64,000 bases of DNA, taken from Bradyrhizobium erythrophlei. Its GTDB lineage: Bacteria; Pseudomonadota; Alphaproteobacteria; Rhizobiales; Xanthobacteraceae. Below are positions 54,059 through 61,952 of the stretch, one piece after another. Numbering within the stretch: the first letter of the stretch is position 1; each line of letters starts with the position of its first letter. Location of the stretch: NCBI RefSeq assembly GCF_900129505.1, contig NZ_LT670818.1:1612001-1676000 (forward strand), given 5' to 3'. Below the pieces are notes generated by a model. The model saw nothing but the letters and a program-made list of their open reading frames with translations. It had not been told where the DNA came from and did not search any database. Made by a program: the position numbers and the translations under genes.

Positions 54059-54431
54059 GCGCTGACGGAATCGCCCGTAGCATCCGCAGCATCCGATCAT
54101 CATATAACGGATCGTTCTTCTCTTTCGACGGCGGAATTGGAACGAGTGTAACACCCGCAAGCCAAGCGTCTTGGATCGCTACTGCGAACGCCTGCCCAAC
54201 CTCTCGAATTGCCCGTTCCTTATGCTGCCATTCCGGTCGGCCCCGACGATCAACAGACTTCTTAAAGTTTAGCACGAGCTGATTGGTCGCGCTAAAGCTG
54301 AAACCCTTGCGGGCGGTGTACTCGCCGAGGAATAGACACGTGTCGTCGGGATTCAGGTGATAGTGATCCGGCCTAGTTAGACCGTCGATCTCAGTGAGAC
54401 GGCGCGGAAAGGTGTCTTGAGATGTCGGCAT
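53940..54431 (-). CDS. phosphoribosyltransferase-like protein, 3' end truncated
   Basis: The native part is about 120 residues (54431 to about 54070): LNPDDTCLFLGEYTARKGFS, NQLVLNFKKSVDRRGRPEWQHKE and TLVPIPPSKEKNDPLYDDRM, which resembles the first half of ComF-like or conflict-system phosphoribosyltransferases; the PRPP-binding loop itself is missing. The frame then continues for about 43 residues antisense to the cyclase fragment, so the junction near 54060 has removed its C-terminus. ATG 54431 lies within the end of the DprA-like gene (41-base overlap), indicating translational coupling. Assignment to the family is tentative. Confidence 0.6.
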   Translation of the reverse strand: MPTSQDTFPRRLTEIDGLTRPDHYHLNPDDTCLFLGEYTARKGFSFSATNQLVLNFKKSVDRRGRPEWQHKERAIREVGQAFAVAIQDAWLAGVTLVPIPPSKEKNDPLYDDRMLRMLRAIPSAQPARAHCRRRRRIPRAWSRRRERSADGRDRSASCDRARG

Positions 54432-55293
54432 AATTCCGCACCCGTATTGCGCCCTGTTCCGCAAAGCGATGCGGCCATGTAATGGCAGGATTTTCAAAAC
54501 AACTGTCGAGAATAAAGAGCTTCCGTCCTTGCTTTAGAGCGTGCCGTGCCTGAACGAGCGTCCCCGACGTTTCGCCTGCTTCGACGATTATCGTTGCTTC
54601 AGTTAATGCGGACATCGTGATGTTGCGCTCTGGGAAGAATATTCTGTTCTGCTTTGGCCCTTGGCTCTGCCAGCGCTTGATTGGCACTTGGGAAATAAGC
54701 AGAAATTCCCGGGCGATCTTTTCTTGAAGCTCTCGATTTTCAGCCGGATATGCGTGGCTGATCGGTGTGCCCAGAACGGCTATTGTACGCCCACCTACTT
54801 CAATGGCGGTTTCATGTGCAACACGATCTATCCCCTTGGCCAAGCCGGAGACGATTGTGAATCCGTCCTTCACGAGTTCTCTGACGAGCGTGCGTGCTCG
54901 CTTTATTCCATCTTGACTAGGCGTCCGGGTTCCGACGACTGCAACGCTTCGGGAATTTATAAGGTCCCACCAGCCACGATAGTAAAAGACTGCAATTGGA
55001 TAATCGGCGTCGCGCAATTTGTTCGGATACTCGCCAGCACCCAAAACTCGAACGCCGAAGCGTCCCACATTTGCTTTTGCCATTACATCGCGGACCACCT
55101 CACGATACTGCTCAGCCCGCTTCGGCTCTACAAGATCCGAAGGAACCGTATCAGGACGCTTGTTGAGCTTTTCCGAAATAGTCTTGAAGGTGGCTCCGTC
55201 TTCATCCCAGAGCGCTTCGTAGGCGCCCATCTCTCTTTGCGGTGAGATACCGAGTTTGCCGTCAGCCGGCGAACCGAGGTCGAGTTCCATCAT
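54391..55293 (-). CDS. DprA/SLOG-like protein of an accessory module
   Basis: 300 residues. The Rossmann-type DprA core is complete: SVAVVGTRTPS (116-126), IVSGLAKGIDRVAH (147-160), VLGTPISHAYPAENREL (173-189), RIFFPERNITMSAL (217-230) and IIVEAGETSGTLVQARHALKQGR (235-257). It lacks the C-terminal winged-helix domain of standard competence DprA and has about 100 residues of different N-terminal sequence. A GAAC-N7-GAAC box lies 41 bases before the start and a phosphoribosyltransferase-like gene follows with overlap. This layout suits an SOS-induced conflict or defence module rather than transformation. Confidence 0.8.
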   Translation of the reverse strand: MMELDLGSPADGKLGISPQREMGAYEALWDEDGATFKTISEKLNKRPDTVPSDLVEPKRAEQYREVVRDVMAKANVGRFGVRVLGAGEYPNKLRDADYPIAVFYYRGWWDLINSRSVAVVGTRTPSQDGIKRARTLVRELVKDGFTIVSGLAKGIDRVAHETAIEVGGRTIAVLGTPISHAYPAENRELQEKIAREFLLISQVPIKRWQSQGPKQNRIFFPERNITMSALTEATIIVEAGETSGTLVQARHALKQGRKLFILDSCFENPAITWPHRFAEQGAIRVRNYADISRHLSAPSH

Positions 55294-55333
55294 CTAGTTC
55301 CTCTGTCCCGTCGCTAAGTTGTCCTTAGCATAA

Positions 55334-55348
55334 GAACAAAAAGAGAAC
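55334..55348. promoter_or_regulatory. LexA-type SOS box upstream of the DprA-like gene
   Basis: GAAC AAAAAGA GAAC matches the direct-repeat LexA site of Rhizobiales (GAAC-N7-GAAC). It is 41 bases upstream of the DprA-like start and just outside the IS630 end. With eight fixed bases such a site is expected about twice by chance in 64 kb, so the position carries the weight. Confidence 0.6.
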
Positions 55349-55358
55349 AAATCACTTA

Positions 55359-56524
55359 TACCAACGGCCCTAATTATTGACTGTTGCCCATGTTCGTGTG
55401 GTGATTGAGGCGATGCGCTTTGGATCGTGTTCAAAGAAGTTCCATGCGTCGCAGGTTTTATCAACGATGTCGTCGTAGTCGTCGAAGACGGTGATCGCGA
55501 GTTTGTTGCCGCGCAGATATTCCCAGACGTTTTCGATCGGATTGAGTTCAGGCGCGTAGGGTGGCAGACGCACCAGGGTGACGTTTTCGGGGATCGTGAG
55601 CGCGGCAGCAATGTGATAGCCGGCGCCATCGAGGACAAGAGCGGCGTGGCTACCTGCCGCCACCTTGCGGCAGATCGCTGTGAGATGCAGCGACATGGCC
55701 TCGGCGTTCGCCGCCGGCATGACCAGACCTGCTGCGACGCGACGCTGCGGACAGGCCGCGCCGAACAGGTAGGCCCAGTCGTAGCGCTGGTCGTGCGGTG
55801 CGCGGGGCCTCGTTCCACGCTTGGCCCAGACGCGGGTCAGCGTGCCCTGCTGGCCGATCCGGGCCTCATCTTGGAACCAGATTTCGATCGGCTTGTCTTT
55901 GGCGTGCTCGGGAATTTGCGCCCTGACGGTCGCGGCGAAGTTTTTTTAAACGTCTGCTGGGCTTCTTCGTCAGCCTGCGGGTGGCGGGGCCTTACCGACA
56001 GTTTGCGGTAGCCGAGCTTGGCTAGAACCTTCCCGACCGAACGCTCGTGGAGCGTGACACCGAAGCGCCGCTGCAATTCGTCGCGCAGATCGACCCGCCG
56101 CCAACGCACTACCCCGTGCACCGCGGGGTCGGGGCCGGCCTCGACAAGCTCGGCCAATTCGGCCTGCTGCCGCACCGTGAGTTTTGATCCGGGACCTGGC
56201 GATTTGAGATTGCGAAGCCCGGCCAGTCCCGCGGCGTTGTAACGGTGCACCCAGTCCCGCAAGGTCTGACGGTCCATGCCGCAGGTTTCGGCCGCCGTTT
56301 TGCGGTCCGAGCCATCGAGCACCAGCGCAAGCGCGAGTATCCGACGCGCCGCGGCGCTATCCTTCTCTCCGCTCGCCGCCTTGCGAAGCGCCGAAGCCGT
56401 CAGATCAAGTCGGGTGATCGATACCGCCGCTCCCATCGATGCCGCTCCTCTCAAAGGCTAGCATCGAGTCAGAGTTTCCCTGATTTGGGAATCCCTAATG
56501 AGTCACAGTTTCGGGCCGTTGGTA
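55359..56524. mobile_element. IS630-family insertion sequence
   Basis: About 1,166 bases. Perfect terminal inverted repeats ACCAACGGCCC (left, 55360-55370) and GGGCCGTTGGT (right, 56513-56523) with flanking TA on both sides, the TA target duplication expected of IS630. Contains one transposase gene read through a frameshift. It inserted immediately upstream of the SOS box of the DprA-like gene. Confidence 0.88.
55370..56436 (-). CDS. IS630-family transposase, made by -1 frameshifting
   Basis: The first frame (start ATG 56436) encodes an HTH region (TAAETCGMDRQTLRDWVHRYNAAG, HGVVRWRRVDLRDELQRRFGV) and runs to 55837; the second frame carries the catalytic residues: IWFQDEARIG (Asp), ALVLDGAGYH (Asp) and LPPYAPELNPIENVWEYL (Glu). 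The frames join at TTTAAAAAAAC (A7 at 55941-55947): a -1 shift there gives KNFAATVRAQIPEHAKDKPIE and a single product of 355 residues, and the length arithmetic fits exactly. Programmed slippage is therefore likely and the element looks intact. Confidence 0.85.
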
Positions 56525-57294
56525 TTATGCATATTCTATCCCATAGTTTAGTGCCCGTGTCGTGAGACCAAATCAGCTATTGAGGGCAACCTTCGAGCGG
56601 CGCCAAAGGCCCCCAAGCCTTGCCCTGCCTCCCCGCCCCTAGTTCTCCATGGATTGGTGCGGAGCCGGCAGCGTGATTTCATCGTGCGAGAGCGTACTTG
56701 CCCACCGCAGTTTGGCTAACGATGGGGGACGCAATGCAGCAATCCATTTATTGTTGCGGTTCAACACCTGATTTCGACCCGACGGGCAAATCACCCAACA
56801 CCCTGTCCAGCCCCTTTCGCAAAAATATTCTGATTTTCCGAAGACGCGAATCACTTTATATCCGCGGCCATCCCGCTCCTCATGAGGGGCGCTCGCGATC
56901 GTCACGGACGTGGGGCGGGATGCGGTGGACGCTGAGGCGCCTTTGACGAACGGCGCCAAAGCGGACGGCGAAGTCGTGTGGTCCTGACGCCTCGACGCTG
57001 GCGTCAAGTTTGCGAAAACGAGTTTTCGCAGGCGACGGTGACAAGAAAGCCCGATCACCGGGGAGAGCCCGAAGGAAACCGTTAAAACCATTGCGCAGGG
57101 AAGGCCGGACTGCTTCCGCTGAACCTGTATGCTCGTGTGCGCTTTTTTGCACAATTTTGCACGCGAGACCGCGGGTGCAGCGCGCACCCGGCTTTCCCTG
57201 CGCCCTCTGGCTCATGAGGGCGAAAGGCAAAACGCAAACCCCGGGCGAAACGCGCCGCGGGATCGCGAAGGTGTGGTTTCACGCGATCGATCGG
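56525..57294. other. repeat-rich DNA without genes
   Basis: No credible gene. 56640-57240 matches my memory of a sequence type that recurs in Bradyrhizobium genomes and is often mis-annotated as short proteins (minus-strand frame RKLDASVEASGPHDF, GAVRQRRLSVHRIPP). Contains the hairpin GCGAAAACGAGTTTTCGC at 57012-57029. Probably remnant intergenic or accessory DNA. Confidence 0.45.
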
Positions 57295-57445
57295 CCTCAC
57301 CTCGCCCGCGTGCGGGGAGAGGTCGGAGACGGAGCGGCAGCGAAGTCTCCGGGTGAGGGGGACTCTCCGCGAGCGAGCCTGCCGAGAGTCCCCCTCGCCC
57401 GCCGCGCAAGCGCGCGACGACCTCTCCACACGCGGGGCGGGGTGG
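57295..57445. repeat. R1-family palindromic repeat
   Basis: CCTCACCTCGCCCGCGTGCG at the left and CCTCTCCACACGCGGGGCGG at the right; the core GACTCTCCGCGAG/GAGAGTCCCCC is present. Confidence 0.8.
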
Positions 57446-57519
57446 AAAAGACGCTGCGCTATTTGACATCTTGAATCAGCAGAGATGGTCGATGGATCCG
57501 ACCTTGCGCCCCCCTCCGC

Positions 57520-57630
57520 CGTCGTCGCCCGGCTTGACCGCGCGATCCCAGTATTCCAGAGATGTTGGCGATAGAACCGAGAAGCCGCGGCGTACTGGAT
57601 ACCCGCGTGCGCGGGTATGACGGGTCTTTG
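57520..57630. repeat. palindromic repeat upstream of the GDPD gene's 3' end
   Basis: CGTCGCCCGGCTTGACCGCG with the hairpin ATACCCGCGTGCGCGGGTAT at 57599-57618. Related in design to 5637-5653. Confidence 0.6.
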
Positions 57631-57669
57631 TGGGGCGCGCGAATGCACACCACTCGTCGCACCCCGCCA

Positions 57670-58650
57670 TCACGGCGTCACCGGAAATCCCTGCGGCAGG
57701 GCGATGCCTTTCTTGCCCGCGACCTCACGCAGGAGATCCGGGCGGTCGGAGATGATGCCGTCGACGCCCATATCAATCAGGCGGATGATGTCGTCCTCCT
57801 TGTTGACGGTCCACACCACCACCTTGAGCCCGAGGGCGTGGGACTCCGCGACCAGCGCCGGCGTGACGTCGCCGAAATAGGGCGACCAGATCGCGCCGCC
57901 GGCATCGGCGATGGTGCGCGGCAGCGAGCCGCCGTGGTCGGCGGGATTGAAGCCGGCGGTCCATTCACTGGCCTTGTCCAGCGACACCGTCGCCGACTTG
58001 CCCTTCTGCAGGGTGAGATAGACCGTGGGTATCGCCGGCGCGCGCTGCTGCACGAGAAGCAGGGTGCGCCAGTCGAACGACTGCACCATGATCCGGTCCT
58101 CGAATTTCTCGCGTCCGACGAGATCGAGCAGCAGGGTGACAAAACGCTGGGGATCAGGGGATTCGTCCGGATGGTTGGGATCGATCTTGGTCTCGATGTT
58201 GAGCCGCACGCTGGCGTTGCCGGATTTGCGCACCAGCGCAAACACCTCGCTCAAGGTCGGGATCGGCGTGCCCGGCACGCTCAGCTGGTCGGGAAATTGC
58301 GCGGCATAGGTGCTGCCGGGATGGAGCTGGCCGACGTCGTATTTTTTCACCTCGGCAAGCGGCAGGCGGATGAAGGGAATGCCGGGTGGAGCGACGTAGC
58401 TGCCCGCGGCATCGCGCGCGAGGTCCGGATTGAGGCCGCGCTCGTGGGAGACGACAAGCGCGCCGTCCGCGGTGACGCCGATGTCGAGCTCCAGCGTGTC
58501 CACCCCCATCGACAGCGCGTTGGCGAACGACGCCAGCGTATTCTCCGGACGCAGCGCGCGCCCGCCGCGATGGGCTTCGATGTCGAAGGCCATGACCTCT
58601 CCATGGGTGAAAAGAAAAAGGATGGCCAACGCCATCATCCGAAACGCCAC
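57670..58650 (-). CDS. glycerophosphodiester phosphodiesterase
   Basis: About 326 residues: short signal peptide (MMALAILFLFTHGEVMA) then the GDPD TIM barrel with FDIEAHRGGRALRPENTLASF (catalytic His, Arg and Glu), ELDIGVTADGALVVSHE and VWTVNKEDDIIRLIDMGVDGIISDRPDLL. The GTG at 58650 is chosen for its GGGGAGG Shine-Dalgarno; ATG 58638 or 58593 are alternatives. Releases glycerol-3-phosphate from phospholipid breakdown products, in the periplasm. Confidence 0.9.
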   Translation of the reverse strand: MAFRMMALAILFLFTHGEVMAFDIEAHRGGRALRPENTLASFANALSMGVDTLELDIGVTADGALVVSHERGLNPDLARDAAGSYVAPPGIPFIRLPLAEVKKYDVGQLHPGSTYAAQFPDQLSVPGTPIPTLSEVFALVRKSGNASVRLNIETKIDPNHPDESPDPQRFVTLLLDLVGREKFEDRIMVQSFDWRTLLLVQQRAPAIPTVYLTLQKGKSATVSLDKASEWTAGFNPADHGGSLPRTIADAGGAIWSPYFGDVTPALVAESHALGLKVVVWTVNKEDDIIRLIDMGVDGIISDRPDLLREVAGKKGIALPQGFPVTP

Positions 58651-58765
58651 GCGGCCCTCCCCTGTTTTGCGCCGCGCGCGGATTGCGCCGCGCGCGAACC
58701 TCGTTACGCTACAGGCTGCGCGCCATTCCTGCAAAGAGCAGCCCACCGAAAGAGAGGAACACGCC

Positions 58766-59203
58766 ATGAAACGACTGATGATCCTGAACGGCCCCAACCT
58801 CAATTTGCTGGGGGTGCGCGAGCCGCATATCTACGGCACCACGACGCTGGCGCAAATTCGGGAAAGCTGCGAGCAGCACGCCAAAAAGCTTTCGCTCGAG
58901 CTGTCGTTCCACCAGTCGAACCACGAGGGCGAGATCGTCGACTGGATCCAGTCGGCGCGGCAGACGGCGGATGCCATCATCATCAACCCGGCCGGCTATT
59001 CCTTCACCTCGATCGCCATCCTCGACGCGATCAAGGCGTTCGAGGGCCTGGTGGTGGAAGTCCACATCTCCAACATCCACGCCCGCGACGAACACCACCG
59101 CCATTCGAAGATTTCCTCGGCGGCGACCGGCGTGATCGCGGGCCTCGGGCCGTACGGCTATATCGCGGCGATGGATGCGGTGGCGCAGATGAAGAAGGGG
59201 TGA
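58766..59203 (+). CDS. aroQ: 3-dehydroquinate dehydratase, type II
   Basis: 145 residues: NGPNLNLLGVREPHIYG (active-site Tyr23), the conserved Arg and Asn-containing loop SFHQSNHEGEIVDWIQ, and the catalytic-His segment HISNIHARDEHHRHS. Shikimate pathway. GAGAGGAA upstream of ATG 58766. In related genomes accB often follows; here an R1 repeat does. Confidence 0.95.
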   Translation: MKRLMILNGPNLNLLGVREPHIYGTTTLAQIRESCEQHAKKLSLELSFHQSNHEGEIVDWIQSARQTADAIIINPAGYSFTSIAILDAIKAFEGLVVEVHISNIHARDEHHRHSKISSAATGVIAGLGPYGYIAAMDAVAQMKKG

Positions 59204-59229
59204 TGGGGGTGAAGGACGGTGTCAGCGCT

Positions 59230-59367
59230 CCCTCTCCCCGCTCTTCGCGGGGAGAGGGTTGGGGTGAGGGGCTCTTTCAACGAGCGCGACTCGCGGTGAG
59301 TCCCCCTCACCCGCCCGACTTCGCTGCGCTCCGCCGGGCGACCTCTCCCCGCACGCGGGGCGAGGTA
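59230..59367. repeat. R1-family palindromic repeat
   Basis: CCCTCTCCCCGCTCTTCGCG (left) and CCTCTCCCCGCACGCGGGGC (right) around a GACTCGCGGTGAGTCCCCC core; lies between the convergent aroQ and LLM genes. Confidence 0.85.
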
Positions 59368-59397
59368 AGAAAGCGCGTTCCGGCTCTGCCGCACGAC

Positions 59398-60498
59398 TCA
59401 CGCCGCCTTGACCATCCCGGCGTCGAGATGCTTCAGCCGCGGCATCACTTCGTTCTGCAAGAGCGTCAGCGAATGATGCCAGGCTTCGGGCTTGTGCTTG
59501 TAGTCGAAGCCGAACACCAGCAGCGTGCCGAAGCCGCCGACCTCGCGCCAGATGGTCTCGATCTTCTCGGCGACGGTGGCGGGCGAGCCGACGACCCAGT
59601 TGCGCCTGGCGCAATAATCGACGGTGACGTCGCTATCGGGCACGTCGGGGGCGTGCTTGAGATAGTCCTTGAAGCCGAAATGGCCGAGCAAAGGCAAAAA
59701 ATATTCGCCCATCATCCGGCCCATCATGTCGCCGGCGGACAGCTTCCAGGCTTCCTCGTCGGTGTCGGCGACGAACACCTCGCGCACCAGCCGCCAGTCC
59801 CTGCGGTTCGGCTTGCGCCCGGTGCGGGCCGCACCCGCCTCGACCGATTCCCAGTGGCTGCCGACATAGGCCGGGTTGAGATTGAGGCTCATCGGAATGA
59901 AGCCGCGCTCGCCCGCAAGCTTGAGCGTGTCGCTGCCCTTGGAGAGGCCGGCCACCCCGATCGGCGGATGCGGCGCCTGCTTCGGCTTGAGGTGGGGCTT
60001 GAGGAAATCGAACATGGTGTCGGGCTTGGACACCGTCCAGAACTTGCCCTTGTAGGTCCACGGCGCGTCGTCGGTCCACATCTTCAGGATGATCTCCAGC
60101 GCCTCGCGGGTCATGTCGCGGTTCTGCCCGGACATGCCGTCGACATTGAACATCGCCCAGTCGCTCGGCAGGCCCGATGCCGCGACGCCGAAATTGAGCC
60201 GGCCGCCCGAGAGATGATCGAGCATCGCGACGCGGTTGGCCAGTTCAGCCGGGTGGTGATAGGGCAGCAGGAAACCGCCGGGGCCGAGGCGGATATTTTT
60301 CGTCTGCAGGAACGCCTGCGCCAGCAACAGGTCGGGCGCCGGATGCGGCTCCCAGGGCGCGGTGTGGTGCTCGCCGATCCAGACCTCCTGGTAGCCGAGC
60401 TCGTCGAGCCAGCGGATCGTCTGCAGGTCCCAGTCATGGCCCTCCTTCAGCCCGCACTCCGGCGGATGCGAGGGCATGGTGAAATATCCGACTTCCAT
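59398..60498 (-). CDS. LLM-class flavin-dependent oxidoreductase
   Basis: 366-residue luciferase-like TIM-barrel monooxygenase: VGYFTMPSHPPECG, EVWIGEHHTAPWEP, LDHLSGGRLNFGVAAS and a C-terminal VVGSPATVAEKIETI. It needs reduced FMN from another protein. Substrate unknown. Separated from the OYE gene by an R4 repeat. Confidence 0.87.
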   Translation of the reverse strand: MEVGYFTMPSHPPECGLKEGHDWDLQTIRWLDELGYQEVWIGEHHTAPWEPHPAPDLLLAQAFLQTKNIRLGPGGFLLPYHHPAELANRVAMLDHLSGGRLNFGVAASGLPSDWAMFNVDGMSGQNRDMTREALEIILKMWTDDAPWTYKGKFWTVSKPDTMFDFLKPHLKPKQAPHPPIGVAGLSKGSDTLKLAGERGFIPMSLNLNPAYVGSHWESVEAGAARTGRKPNRRDWRLVREVFVADTDEEAWKLSAGDMMGRMMGEYFLPLLGHFGFKDYLKHAPDVPDSDVTVDYCARRNWVVGSPATVAEKIETIWREVGGFGTLLVFGFDYKHKPEAWHHSLTLLQNEVMPRLKHLDAGMVKAA

Positions 60499-60633
60499 GA
60501 GGTTTCCTCTCGTTCGTTTTGCTCCCTGCGGCGCGTCTTGTTGCGCACCGACCAAAAGCATAACACGCGAAAGGTGCGGCCGAGATATGACAAAACCGCC
60601 GGGGTGGAAGGAGGCGGGGGCGTGGCGTCTGCG

Positions 60634-60730
60634 CGTCATTCCCGGGCGCGCGTGAAATGCGCGAACCCGGAATCCAGCAGTTATCGATCGAGATTCCGGG
60701 TTCGCGCTATCGCGCGCCCCGGAATGACGG
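60634..60730. repeat. R4-family palindromic repeat
   Basis: CGTCATTCCCGGGCGCGCGT and GCGCGCCCCGGAATGACGG arms with CCCGGAATC / GATTCCGGG inside. Confidence 0.85.
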
Positions 60731-60744
60731 CTGCGCGAGCAGCC

Positions 60745-61857
60745 CTACCTCGCGCCGAACGTGGTCGCGCCGAACAGCGCCTTTTGCGTCGAGGGCTGCG
60801 AGCGCCAGTATTGCGGGGGCGCCTCGACCTGGCCACCGAGTTCGGCGGCGGCGTGCCAGCCCCAGCGCGGATCGTAGAGCATGCCGCGGGCGAGCGCGAC
60901 CATGTCGGCCTTGCCGGAGGCGACGATCTCCTCGGCCTGTTTTGCTTCCGTGATCAGGCCGACCGCCATGGTGGTGACGGAGGTTGCTTCCTTGATGCCT
61001 TGCGCGAACGGCACCTGATAGCCGGGCGACAGCGGGATCTTCTGCAACGGCGACACGCCGCCGGAGGACGCATCGATCCAGTCGACGCCGCGCTTCTTCA
61101 ATTCCCTAGCGAATTCGATGGTCTGCGGAAGATCCCAGCCGCCCTCGACCCAGTCGGTCGCCGAGACCTTGACGCCAACTGGCTTCTCGGAAGGAAACAC
61201 CGCGCGCACGGCGTCGAACACTTCCAGCGGATAGCGCATGCGGTTCTCAAGCGAGCCGCCATATTGGTCGGTGCGCTTGTTGGAAATCGGCGACAGGAAC
61301 TGGTGCAGCAGATAGCCGTGCGCGCCATGCAGTTCGAGCGCGTCGATGCCGAGCCGCTCGGCGCGCTTGGCCGTCGAGACAAAGGCGTCGCGGATGCGCG
61401 CAAGGCCCGCCGTATCGAGCGCGAGCGGCGCCGCCTCGCCCTCCTTATGCGGCACAGCGGACGGTGCCACCGTCTGCCAGCCGCCTTCGGCGAGCGGGAT
61501 CAGCTGCCCGCCTTCCCAGGGCCTGTGGCTGGAGCCCTTGCGGCCGGCATGCGCGAGCTGCATCGCCACCGCCGTGTGCGAATGCTTGCGCACCGAGGCC
61601 AAGATCGGTTTCAGCGCCGCTTCCGTGGCGTCGTCCCACAGGCCGAGGCAGCCCGGCGTGATGCGGCCGATCGCTTCCACATGGGTGGCCTCGATGCAGA
61701 ACATCGCCGCCCCCGACAGCGCCAGCGTGTTGATATGGGTGAAATGCCAGTCATTGGCAGCACCGTCGTCGGCCGAATACTGGCACATCGGCGCCACCAT
61801 GATGCGGTTTTTGAGCGCAAGGCCGCGCAGTTTGATCGGAGAAAACAGGGCGCTCAT
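60745..61857 (-). CDS. NADH:flavin oxidoreductase/old yellow enzyme (YqjM type)
   Basis: 370 residues: LKNRIMVAPMCQYSA, QLAHAGRKGSS, DALELHGAHGYLLHQFLSP with conserved FMN contacts, and GLITEAKQAEEIVASGKADMVALARGMLYDPRW. Reduces activated alkenes with NAD(P)H. Start ATG 61857 is the canonical MSALFSPIKL. Confidence 0.92.
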   Translation of the reverse strand: MSALFSPIKLRGLALKNRIMVAPMCQYSADDGAANDWHFTHINTLALSGAAMFCIEATHVEAIGRITPGCLGLWDDATEAALKPILASVRKHSHTAVAMQLAHAGRKGSSHRPWEGGQLIPLAEGGWQTVAPSAVPHKEGEAAPLALDTAGLARIRDAFVSTAKRAERLGIDALELHGAHGYLLHQFLSPISNKRTDQYGGSLENRMRYPLEVFDAVRAVFPSEKPVGVKVSATDWVEGGWDLPQTIEFARELKKRGVDWIDASSGGVSPLQKIPLSPGYQVPFAQGIKEATSVTTMAVGLITEAKQAEEIVASGKADMVALARGMLYDPRWGWHAAAELGGQVEAPPQYWRSQPSTQKALFGATTFGAR

Positions 61858-61952
61858 GGGGGATATCCTGGCGGGAGGGAGGAACGCGTTGCTTTCACAT
61901 GTAGTGGGACGCAGTCCGCGGTTCAATCACGGCGCTCCCCGCGCAAGCAGCA

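Noticed and set aside
54391..55293. Reading the DprA-like gene as the ordinary competence dprA
   Set aside because: No C-terminal winged helix, divergent N-terminus, SOS-type box, IS neighbour and overlap with a second accessory gene argue against it.
56639..57230. Minus-strand frames resembling short hypothetical proteins
   Set aside because: They match a repeat-type intergenic sequence often annotated by mistake; no Shine-Dalgarno and no consistent frame.
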